34,074 bases of DNA from Euryarchaeota archaeon UBA126 (GTDB taxonomy: Archaea > Thermoplasmatota > Poseidoniia > Poseidoniales > Thalassarchaeaceae): the NCBI GenBank assembly GCA_002497025.1, contig DAMG01000083.1, positions 1 through 34,074 on the forward strand. The letters are read 5' to 3'. Each line of letters opens with the position of its first letter. Positions within the stretch are counted from its first letter, which is position 1. Below are positions 23,081 to 30,457 of this stretch, one piece after another. The translations under genes and the position numbers were made by a program. Under the pieces are notes generated by a model. The model saw nothing but the letters and a program-made list of their open reading frames with translations. It was not told where the DNA came from and ran no database searches.

Positions 23081-24355
23081 ATGTGTCTTTTTACGCGTTT
23101 TGTTGTGAGTTTAGCCAATGCATGGAAGATACCGGATTTTCGCCGTTTATTGATCGGAAACGGCGTCAATATGCTAGGGAGTTCGATATTCATCATTGGC
23201 ATGGGATGGACCATTGCCGAAGTTGGTGGCCCCAAGGCCTATGGAATGGTATTCACTGCCTACTTTCTGGGACACCTTCCTTTACTTCTTTACGGGGGTA
23301 TGGTAGTAGACAGGATGCCTCGAAGAACTGTTGCTCTCATCTCAGATTTATCCCAAGCGGTACTAGTCGCATTAGCGATGTTTGCATTGATGGCTGGCTT
23401 CGATGTGATCAATACTCTACTCGTAATCACCTTCCTTACCGGAGGTGCCGGTGCCTTCTCGATTCCTGCCATTGGGGCCTTAGTGCCTGACCTAGTTGAA
23501 GAAGAAATTCTACCTCAAGCTAACGCCCTTAGAGGAGTTGCCATGACACTAGCTTGGATGTTGGGCCCTCTCATTGGAGGGTTCACAGTAGAACGGTGGG
23601 GGATTGAGGTATGCCTGTTCCTTGATGTACTAACCTTCCTCTTTAGTGGAGCGGTTTTGTGGACTATATCAGAAGTACCTATTCAGAGGGAAAGCGATGC
23701 TGAGAGTCTGAAGGAAGAAGTGGCCGAAGCGTGGGCTTTTGTCAAAACTCAGCCATGGCTATTTGCTGGAATCGCTATGTTCATGATTTGGCATATCGGT
23801 GACTCGGCGATAGAAATCGGAATTCCGTTCATAGTTGAGAACAAAGGGCTTGGGGCAAAGGAATTCGGAATCTTCGGCGCGGTTGGTGCAGGGGGTGCGA
23901 TGATTGGTTCATTGTTAGCTGGCATCAGACCCATACCGCAAAAAACCAGGGGTCTAGTATTCTACGTGCTGATAGGTGGCATCGCATGGTGTATGCTGAT
24001 GTGGGCGATGCCGATACCATTCTTGTTGATACTAGTATTCGTTCTTATCGAGGGTATTCTAGGAGGGACCCTCGGAGTGATTTGGAGAACTACTATGTCG
24101 GATAGTGTGGACCAACACCTGAGGGGGAGAGTCAATTCCCTTGATGCGATTGGTTCTCTAATTTTCATTCCGTTTGCACCTCTAATGGGTGGTTGGATGA
24201 TTGAGACTACCAACGTTCTGACTACCTTTGCACTAGCGGTCTCTGTAATGGTTCTCACAACGATGGCGGGCTTAATCGTCCCCTCTTTCAGAAGGTTCGA
24301 GAGGATTGACACTGACTTATTTCCAATCAAGGATTCTCGAACTCAATCTGACTAA
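23081..24355 (+). CDS. MFS exporter (MFS_3/EntS-like family)
   Basis: A twelve-helix major facilitator of about 424 residues. The N-terminal block WKIPDFRRLLIGNGVNMLGS leads into helix 1, the loop between helices 2 and 3 reads GGMVVDRMPRRT (the MFS G-x3-D-R-x-G/R-R motif), and NALRGVAMTLAWMLGPLIGG is typical of the EntS/macrolide-efflux group. Those relatives export siderophores or drugs; the substrate here cannot be told. The ATG at 23081 is preferred; an in-frame TTG at 23045 would add twelve residues with no family match. It is convergent with the next gene, overlapping it by 29 bp. Confidence 0.88.
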   Translation: MCLFTRFVVSLANAWKIPDFRRLLIGNGVNMLGSSIFIIGMGWTIAEVGGPKAYGMVFTAYFLGHLPLLLYGGMVVDRMPRRTVALISDLSQAVLVALAMFALMAGFDVINTLLVITFLTGGAGAFSIPAIGALVPDLVEEEILPQANALRGVAMTLAWMLGPLIGGFTVERWGIEVCLFLDVLTFLFSGAVLWTISEVPIQRESDAESLKEEVAEAWAFVKTQPWLFAGIAMFMIWHIGDSAIEIGIPFIVENKGLGAKEFGIFGAVGAGGAMIGSLLAGIRPIPQKTRGLVFYVLIGGIAWCMLMWAMPIPFLLILVFVLIEGILGGTLGVIWRTTMSDSVDQHLRGRVNSLDAIGSLIFIPFAPLMGGWMIETTNVLTTFALAVSVMVLTTMAGLIVPSFRRFERIDTDLFPIKDSRTQSD

Positions 24356-24680
24356 CATCAACTTCAAACCATTTCTTGTAACATTCATACTGCAGCCTGA
24401 CTGCAAATATCAAAAGAAGTATGTAAATTGTCCAAGCGGCTGCTGAGCGACCCATGTAAATTGGTAATTCGATGAGAATTAAACCGTCGAATATTATGCA
24501 TGAAATAATGTACAGAACACGCCCCAGTGTACGAAATATACTCTCTCCCTCTTGAGCCATAACACGCTTAATTCTGTCATCTCGCCAATCATCCATGGCT
24601 TTTTTTATGCGCCAAAATGCCGCTTCTGATTCCTGTTGCTTGTCAATAAACAAGTCAGCATCTTCCGGACTCTCTTCCAC
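24327..24680 (-). CDS. Small two-helix membrane protein downstream of the opp operon
   Basis: 117 residues from a GTG start. The N-terminal 50 residues are charged and helical (EESPEDADLFIDKQQESEAA), followed by two hydrophobic helices (about 53-74 and 81-100) and a short polar tail. It begins 37 nt after the oppF stop on the same strand and may be the last gene of the opp transcript, though the gap is wider than the others in the operon. The 3' end overlaps the convergent MFS gene by 29 bp. No family recognised. Confidence 0.65.
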   Translation of the reverse strand: MEESPEDADLFIDKQQESEAAFWRIKKAMDDWRDDRIKRVMAQEGESIFRTLGRVLYIISCIIFDGLILIELPIYMGRSAAAWTIYILLLIFAVRLQYECYKKWFEVDVSQIEFENP

Positions 24681-24716
24681 AAATGGCGGAACAGATTCAA
24701 CGCAAAGTGATTTTGT

Positions 24717-25697
24717 TCATATTTCGGTGCAACATGGGCATGGTTGGACCCAATGATTAGGTGCGGCTTCGACTAGAGATAAATCTAAATCGATACTATC
24801 AGGATATTTTGGGTGATTTACTCTGTGACCAAATGCACACCCTGGTGGAGGATTAACTGGAGAAGGAACGTCTCCGCTGAGCACCTCCCTATCGACTACT
24901 GAACTTGGGTCTGGTTTGGGTATTGCAGAAATTAGTGCTTTTGTATATGCATGCTTAGGATTGTTGTAAATTTCATCTGCATCCGCCATCTCTACTATCT
25001 TTCCAAGGTACATCACTGCAACTCTATCTGAAATATGACGTACAACAGCAAGATCGTGGGCTATGAATACAAAAGTTAGCGACCTCTCCTTTTGTATCGC
25101 TTGTAGTAAATTCAGAACTTGAGCCTGAACACTGACATCGAGTGCGCTAGTTGGCTCGTCCAGAAGGATAAATTCAGGGTCCAAAGAAAGTGCCCTAGCA
25201 AGAGCAATTCGCTGTTTCTGCCCTCCCGAAAACTCATGAGGAAAACGTGTCATATGATTAGATTTCAAACCAACGATTTCGAGCAAATCGCCTACTTTCT
25301 TGGTCAACTCGGCCCCATCTGCTAATCCATTAACAATCAAGGGTTCACCAATTATGGAACGTACTGACATTCTAGGATTCATTGAGCCGCCGGGGTCTTG
25401 GAATACAATTTGCATCTTCCTGCGTAACTCAGTATTTTTCATGTTCTGGATATTGGAACCCGAATAATGGATCGTTCCCTCTGTAATTGGTATCAATCGT
25501 AAAATCAAACGGCCAAGGGTTGTTTTACCACAGCCCGATTCTCCAACCACGCCAAAGACCTCTCCTCTTTTGATTGTGAAATTCACACCGTCAACAGCCC
25601 TAACATGAGCTTTTGCCGAAGAAAACATACCCGATTTAATAGGGAAATATTTCTTCAGGTTTTTTGCCTCGATGAGTATTTCCTCTTGGTCAGACAT
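24717..25697 (-). CDS. oppF: Oligopeptide ABC transporter ATPase OppF
   Basis: Second nucleotide-binding subunit of the peptide importer; normal length at 326 residues. Motifs: KKYFPIKSG and VRAVDGVNF (OppF N-terminus), Walker A GESGCGKTT near 52-60, Q-loop IVFQDP, signature FSGGQKQRIALARAL, Walker B FILLDEPTSALDVS and H-loop FIAHDLAVV. After NPKHAYTKALISAIP comes the oligo_HPY tail that binds a cluster in many family members; here it keeps PPPGCAF (Cys287) but the second Cys is absent, and the end reads HWVQPCPCC. The ATG is 3 nt after the oppD stop, with GGTGGGAG inside the oppD end acting as ribosome site, so the two are coupled. Confidence 0.96.
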   Translation of the reverse strand: MSDQEEILIEAKNLKKYFPIKSGMFSSAKAHVRAVDGVNFTIKRGEVFGVVGESGCGKTTLGRLILRLIPITEGTIHYSGSNIQNMKNTELRRKMQIVFQDPGGSMNPRMSVRSIIGEPLIVNGLADGAELTKKVGDLLEIVGLKSNHMTRFPHEFSGGQKQRIALARALSLDPEFILLDEPTSALDVSVQAQVLNLLQAIQKERSLTFVFIAHDLAVVRHISDRVAVMYLGKIVEMADADEIYNNPKHAYTKALISAIPKPDPSSVVDREVLSGDVPSPVNPPPGCAFGHRVNHPKYPDSIDLDLSLVEAAPNHWVQPCPCCTEI

Positions 25698-25700
25698 TGT

Positions 25701-27359
25701 TCACTCCCACCTATCTTCATTTTCATCCAAGCAAATAGGACACATTTCCACCCAATGACCTGAACTGATTTCTTTGTAATCAGGGATCTTTAGCAACGTT
25801 TCACCAGTTCTTTCCATTCGTTGACAGAATCTACATCCTTCTACAAAATCTGAAGGATTTGCTACCTGACCCGGAATCGCAGGAAGTATCGACTTCCTTT
25901 CAGACGAAAGGCTAGGTGTGCATGCAATTAATCCTCTAGTGTATGCATGTTTTGGATTTGCAAATAATTCTGTGACGGATGCAGTCTCAACAACACGGCC
26001 TGCATACATGACTGTTACAGTATCACATGTTTCTGCAATTACACCCAAATCGTGAGTAATCATCATGATTGCAGTTCCTTCTCGATCTCTGAGATCCTTC
26101 ATTAATTTCAGAATTTGAGCCTGTATTGTTACATCAAGTGCGGTAGTAGGTTCGTCAGCAATCAGTAACTTAGGTTCACAAGCCATCATCATTGCAATCA
26201 TTACCCGCTGTCGCATTCCACCAGATAGTTCGTGTGGATACATCTTAACAACAGATTCCGGGTTAGGGATTTTGACCTCTTTGAGGATTTTAACTACTTG
26301 TCGTGTATGTGCAGAATCGAGCCTAAAATAATTAGAAATTTGGATTGGAGGGATTGTCAGTATGGCAACACTCAGTATTATTGTCATTAGCACACCATAC
26401 GGAATCCACAACAGAACAATAATAACAAACCAAGATACAAGAATAAATGCAAAATTGGAATGCACCCAGTTATTTGCCAATCGAATTCCTGATGGGATTG
26501 TTACTGGTTCCATCCCTATGGGCTCTATTAGGGTGGTTTCAGTGAACTCAGTGTTACCTGTAAATATATTCGAGAAAATTAGATGTAATATCAAGGCTAA
26601 GAATACTATTCCTACGTATTTGTTTACAATTAATCCAAGTATTAAATCAGCGTTGTCGGTTTGATGAATTGCTAAGATTACTAGGAAAGATATGATGATG
26701 GGTAAAGCTCCCTTCCAATCATTACGGAAAAAATCCACTATCATTTCGGCAGGACTAATTATCGCTTTCCCGATTTTTATCGCTGTATTGGCATCCGCTT
26801 CGTCGAGCCTATTGTGTTGCTTCAGTACTTCTGCGACTTGCTTTTCGACGGTATACAAGGGATTCAATGCAGTCATCGGTTCTTGGAAAATCATCGATAT
26901 TTTATTGCCTCTAATTGAGCGCATAAATTTCTCATGCTTACTTCTTGGAGCGTCTAGAATACGTGTTGAGACGAAGCAGATTGAAAATGCAGTTAGCATC
27001 ACAGCAGATATTTGTAACCCTTGTATTGGTTCTAAGAACGTCCAGAATAAAGATAGAATTAATCCCAAAGTGAAAAACGAACTAAAATACTTCAAAAACG
27101 AGAGTGTTCTTTCCGTTGTTTGAGGTGTTTTTTGAATTAATTCGTCACCGTCAAAGGTGATGCTTCCATCATCAACATCACAGGTCGCCAAACCGATAGT
27201 AACCAATGAAGTGACCGACTTACCACAACCAGATTCGCCCACTACACCCATTATTTCTCCTTCATTCACGGAAAGTGAAACCGAATGTAATGCCTCAACA
27301 GGGCCATCAAGAGTATCGAAATGAACCCTAAGTCCTTGGATATCCAATAGTTTCGACAT
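25701..27359 (-). CDS. oppD: Oligopeptide ABC transporter ATPase OppD with membrane-helix insertions
   Basis: A peptide-importer ATPase whose conserved parts are complete: Walker A GESGCGKS at 41-48, Q-loop MIFQEP with Gln159, signature LSGGMRQR at 378-385, Walker B LLIADEP at 398-404 and H-loop His436. Length is 552, against about 330 usual. The excess lies in two in-frame inserts within the nucleotide-binding domain. Insert 1 (about 78-146, between Walker A and the Q-loop) has two hydrophobic helices. Insert 2 (about 195-355, between Q-loop and signature) has about four. Even helix numbers would return the chain to the cytoplasm, so the ATPase core can still fold there. The C-terminal oligo_HPY tail has a CxxC (509/512) and CPIC (540/543) pattern. 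A perfect AGGAGGTGA precedes the ATG and contains the oppC stop. Confidence 0.95.
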   Translation of the reverse strand: MSKLLDIQGLRVHFDTLDGPVEALHSVSLSVNEGEIMGVVGESGCGKSVTSLVTIGLATCDVDDGSITFDGDELIQKTPQTTERTLSFLKYFSSFFTLGLILSLFWTFLEPIQGLQISAVMLTAFSICFVSTRILDAPRSKHEKFMRSIRGNKISMIFQEPMTALNPLYTVEKQVAEVLKQHNRLDEADANTAIKIGKAIISPAEMIVDFFRNDWKGALPIIISFLVILAIHQTDNADLILGLIVNKYVGIVFLALILHLIFSNIFTGNTEFTETTLIEPIGMEPVTIPSGIRLANNWVHSNFAFILVSWFVIIVLLWIPYGVLMTIILSVAILTIPPIQISNYFRLDSAHTRQVVKILKEVKIPNPESVVKMYPHELSGGMRQRVMIAMMMACEPKLLIADEPTTALDVTIQAQILKLMKDLRDREGTAIMMITHDLGVIAETCDTVTVMYAGRVVETASVTELFANPKHAYTRGLIACTPSLSSERKSILPAIPGQVANPSDFVEGCRFCQRMERTGETLLKIPDYKEISSGHWVEMCPICLDENEDRWE

Positions 27360-27363
27360 ACTT

Positions 27364-27372
27364 TCACCTCCT
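27364..27372 (-). promoter_or_regulatory. Shine-Dalgarno site of oppD overlapping the oppC stop
   Basis: AGGAGGTGA on the minus strand, 4 nt before the oppD ATG. Its last three bases are the oppC stop codon, so oppC and oppD are translationally coupled. Confidence 0.75.
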
Positions 27373-29097
27373 GTTCTTTGGATCTACCACATCTCGTAAG
27401 CCATCACCAAGTAAGTTGAATCCTAATGTTGTGTAGGCGATGGCAAGTCCGGGGAATAATACCAACCAGTAATCTTGAGGGAAATGTGCTCTACCATCGG
27501 AGACTAATTTACCCCATTCGGCTGCACCCGGTTCTGCTCCAAGACCAATAAATGAAAGCCCAGATGCTGAAAGGATAGTACCCCCGATATCTAAAGTGAA
27601 GGCAACCAATAGTGGTGCCCAGGCATTTGGTAAAATATGCCTGAACATTATTCGACCTGAAGGTGCTCCTACGCTTCTTGCGGCCTCAACGAATGTCATT
27701 TCTTTGACATACAATACTTGGCCACGAATTAATCTCGCATAGCCTGGCCATCCAGTAAATACTAGAGCAATCTGAATTTTCCATAGTCGATCGAAATTAT
27801 CGATGACGGTGATTTCATTATCACCATCTCCTGACCAAGTAAACAGAGCTATTGAAGCTATGAAAATTACGAGAGTTCTGAACGTGAGATACCGATATGG
27901 ATTTCTCCAATCAAGAGAATTTATTGTTCTACTGCCTACCCCGTCGAGAGATATGTCATCCATTAATCTACGATCGAGAATAAATATTCCACCCACTATC
28001 ATTAGGCCTATGAGGCTAGCAAATATTCTCCATCCACTTGAATCGGCTAGTTCGAAGAAATCTTTCCATGGACCTCCTAATGCAAGTAGAACAACAAGCG
28101 AAACAACAACAATAACTCTCATTGGGAGATTTCTTTCTGGGAATGATGTTTCACCAGGCATTATTGAATCGAAAATAGTAGATCTGAAATAGATACATAA
28201 TCCAGATAATGGAAGTAAGAATGCAAACCATAAGGGTAGAGTGAAATCATCTATCGCTTGTAAGGCGGCGACGAAAGCCAATGCCAAAATTAGACCCGGT
28301 ACTGCGAAGAAGATATCTGTAATTCTCATAATTACCTCGTCTGTTCTACCTCCGAAATAGCCACTTATACTACCGATGATTGTTCCAATAATTACCGTTA
28401 GTGTTGCAACAGTGAATCCTATCGTTAACGAAACTCTAGAACCATAGAGAATCTTACTGAAAAGGTCTTGACCTTCGTCGTTGGTTCCGAAAATACACAC
28501 ATCATAACCATCTGGCAACCACCAGTGGTGCATAGCATCATTTTCGAATTTGTAAATCAGTCTAATTTGAGTCAAAGAATTATTTTCCATCAACTCATCT
28601 GATATCCAGAAATAACTATTGTTTGAGGTTTCAAGTGTGACTAAATCACTTGCAAGTGTTACTCCATATCGATCTTGTAATTCAATAAACTCAGTCACTA
28701 CAAGTATGTCCTCATAGAAGGAGTTGTTATCAGCGACCCTAGTAGGGCTTAGTGCATTAGTTCCATTCGCATCCCAGCGCCTAAGTGTAGTGAGGGACAC
28801 CTTCTGGTAGCGGGTATCACATTCGTCTGAGAATGGAGCAGCCTTCCTTGGCTCGTAATCAATATGCCAGACATCTCTTGTATCCTGCAAATTTCTACCT
28901 GGATGTTCGACGGCGATATCATCAGCAAAGAGGGATACCACCGAAATTGAAATGACCATCAATAAGCCAATAACTGCCAATAATGATCTTCGATAAATTT
29001 TCCATCCACGCTTGAAATCATACCTAGCTTGAGCAGCACTCTCCCTAATCCGACGTAGGCTTTCAGCCCTTTCTTCAACGCCGTCTTCCCAACTCAT
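27364..29097 (-). CDS. oppC: Oligopeptide ABC transporter permease OppC with large insertions
   Basis: Inner permease subunit, 577 residues against about 300 for typical OppC/DppC. Conserved frame: N-terminal cytoplasmic part and helix 1 (about 38-57), GTNDEGQDLFSKILYGSRVSL at 204-224, the permease fold to about 280, the EAA coupling motif EAARSVGAPSGRIMFRHILPN at 471-491, and GLSFIGLGAEPGAAEWGKLV at 513-532, ending DVVDPKNRR. Two additions are visible: an extracellular domain of about 150 residues (60-205) after helix 1, and a membrane insert (about 284-438) with some four extra helices placed just before the helix that enters the EAA loop. The insert keeps topology intact. Its ATG overlaps the oppB stop (ATGA). 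Confidence 0.95.
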   Translation of the reverse strand: MSWEDGVEERAESLRRIRESAAQARYDFKRGWKIYRRSLLAVIGLLMVISISVVSLFADDIAVEHPGRNLQDTRDVWHIDYEPRKAAPFSDECDTRYQKVSLTTLRRWDANGTNALSPTRVADNNSFYEDILVVTEFIELQDRYGVTLASDLVTLETSNNSYFWISDELMENNSLTQIRLIYKFENDAMHHWWLPDGYDVCIFGTNDEGQDLFSKILYGSRVSLTIGFTVATLTVIIGTIIGSISGYFGGRTDEVIMRITDIFFAVPGLILALAFVAALQAIDDFTLPLWFAFLLPLSGLCIYFRSTIFDSIMPGETSFPERNLPMRVIVVVSLVVLLALGGPWKDFFELADSSGWRIFASLIGLMIVGGIFILDRRLMDDISLDGVGSRTINSLDWRNPYRYLTFRTLVIFIASIALFTWSGDGDNEITVIDNFDRLWKIQIALVFTGWPGYARLIRGQVLYVKEMTFVEAARSVGAPSGRIMFRHILPNAWAPLLVAFTLDIGGTILSASGLSFIGLGAEPGAAEWGKLVSDGRAHFPQDYWLVLFPGLAIAYTTLGFNLLGDGLRDVVDPKNRR

Positions 29098-30275
29098 TCT
29101 AGTCTCACCCTTGGATCAACAACGCCATACAGAATATCTACAATCAAATTTGACATTAGGAAGATAATAGCAGTGATTAGAGTCACTCCCATAAGAACCG
29201 AGTAATCTAGATTGATTATTGCATCAACCGCCACATTACCCATTCCGTAGAATGCGAATATCGATTCAGTGAGTACAGCACCACCTATCGCACCACCTAT
29301 CGAGAAACCGAGAATTGTCAAAATTGGAACCAACGCATTTCTACATGCATGGACGATAATAACACGAGATTCAGAGAGCCCTTTGGCTCTGGCTGTACGG
29401 ACATAATCCTCGTTCATTACCTCCAACAAACTTGCTCGCATATATCGTAGCAGTGAGCCAGCACTGGCAATTCCTAAAGTGAATGAAGGTAGGATTAGAT
29501 GAACTAAGGTGTCATCGAATAATTTGTAGTTCGAAGCATATTCTGGATTTATGTTATCCAGGGCTTCATCTGTAACGAACCAACTGTCAACTAGGTGGAA
29601 TCCAGTACCACCTGATGGATACCAAGAGGGGTAACATGCAATGCCAGTTATGGCTGTATCACATAGGCTAGAGGATCTGTCAGGATATGTTAGAGCCGCA
29701 TCATGCCTTCCATAAATAGGGAAACATCCGCCTTCAGTACCGAAAATAGGGTCGCATATTCCACCTACATCAGTCCCTGTACCAAAGACCAACTGAAGCA
29801 TCATTGCCAACCAAAATATAGGTAGGGAGACAAACGCGATAGCTAAGAATCGAGAGATATGATCGAATACTTGATCTTGCCAAACAGCGCTAAGAATACC
29901 AAGTGTAATTCCGATAGGGTAAGCCATCAATAAGGCAAAAAGTGCCATTTCCAAGGTCACTGGAGCGGCGTCTCTGACGACATCGGAAGTAGGTCTATTG
30001 TAGGTTGTAGACTCACCCCAATCTCCCTCGGCTAAATTAATCAAATACAATCTAAATTGCTCGATTACGGGTTCATCTAATCCCAATCTCTCTCTTTGTA
30101 ATTCCAACATTGTCTTACCAGTTACAGGATCGACCAAACCACAACGTTCTCCACACAAAATAGCTGCAGGATCTGCTGGAATAATTTGAGCGATTGCAAA
30201 TGTGAATACTGTAACTCCGATCATTACTGGAATTAAGAGTAGAATCCTACGAACAATGAATTCACTCGTCTTCAT
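29094..30275 (-). CDS. oppB: Oligopeptide ABC transporter permease OppB
   Basis: First permease subunit of the peptide importer, 393 residues. Conserved: N-terminal RRILLLIPVMIGVTVFTFAI, then ADPAAIL, RLGLDEPVIEQFRLYL and GDWGESTTYNRPTSDVV, the permease helices, the EAA motif YVRTARAKGLSESRVIIVHACRNALVPIL region at 291-319, and ESIFAFYGMGNVAVDAI at 337-353, ending YGVVDPRVRLE. An external loop of about 90 residues (166-255) is longer than in most DppB proteins and carries four Cys (174, 184, 205 and 214), perhaps two disulfides. It starts about 180 nt after oppA; oppB and oppC overlap by 4 bp. Confidence 0.96.
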   Translation of the reverse strand: MKTSEFIVRRILLLIPVMIGVTVFTFAIAQIIPADPAAILCGERCGLVDPVTGKTMLELQRERLGLDEPVIEQFRLYLINLAEGDWGESTTYNRPTSDVVRDAAPVTLEMALFALLMAYPIGITLGILSAVWQDQVFDHISRFLAIAFVSLPIFWLAMMLQLVFGTGTDVGGICDPIFGTEGGCFPIYGRHDAALTYPDRSSSLCDTAITGIACYPSWYPSGGTGFHLVDSWFVTDEALDNINPEYASNYKLFDDTLVHLILPSFTLGIASAGSLLRYMRASLLEVMNEDYVRTARAKGLSESRVIIVHACRNALVPILTILGFSIGGAIGGAVLTESIFAFYGMGNVAVDAIINLDYSVLMGVTLITAIIFLMSNLIVDILYGVVDPRVRLE

Positions 30276-30389
30276 GTAAATTCACAACCTACAATCACTC
30301 TACCATAGGAAGTGGTCAATCACCTTTGTGAATGAATCTTACCTACCTTTCTTTCAATGCTAAGCGCCTGTGAATTAATTGAATATTTA

Positions 30390-30419
30390 CCCCGCGCCGG
30401 GAACAAGCCCGACGCGGGG
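30390..30419. terminator. Strong GC hairpin between oppA and oppB
   Basis: Outer stem CCCCGCG/CGCGGGG (7 bp) and inner stem CGGG/CCCG (4 bp), separated by a single C-A mismatch, with loop AACAAG. It lies 39 nt beyond the oppA stop on the minus strand and 115 nt before oppB. The likely role is to separate an abundant oppA message from oppBCDF by partial termination or 3'-end protection. Confidence 0.65.
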
Positions 30420-30427
30420 GTTTTCGT

Positions 30428-30451
30428 AAAATCAGATAATAATCTGGTTTT
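30428..30451 (-). terminator. Hairpin with T-run directly after oppA
   Basis: Ten-pair stem (arms AAAATCAGAT and ATCTGGTTTT, one G-T pair) with loop AATA, beginning 6 nt past the oppA stop on the minus strand. In the minus-strand RNA the 3' arm ends in UUUU, so it looks like a terminator-type hairpin. It is followed directly by the stronger hairpin at 30390-30419. Confidence 0.55.
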
Positions 30452-30457
30452 CAGTTA

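Noticed and set aside
26295..27128. OppD inserts considered as inteins or group II introns
   Set aside because: No Cys/Ser/Thr splice-junction or intein motifs and no intron ends; both inserts are mostly hydrophobic helices in frame, so they are better read as real protein segments.
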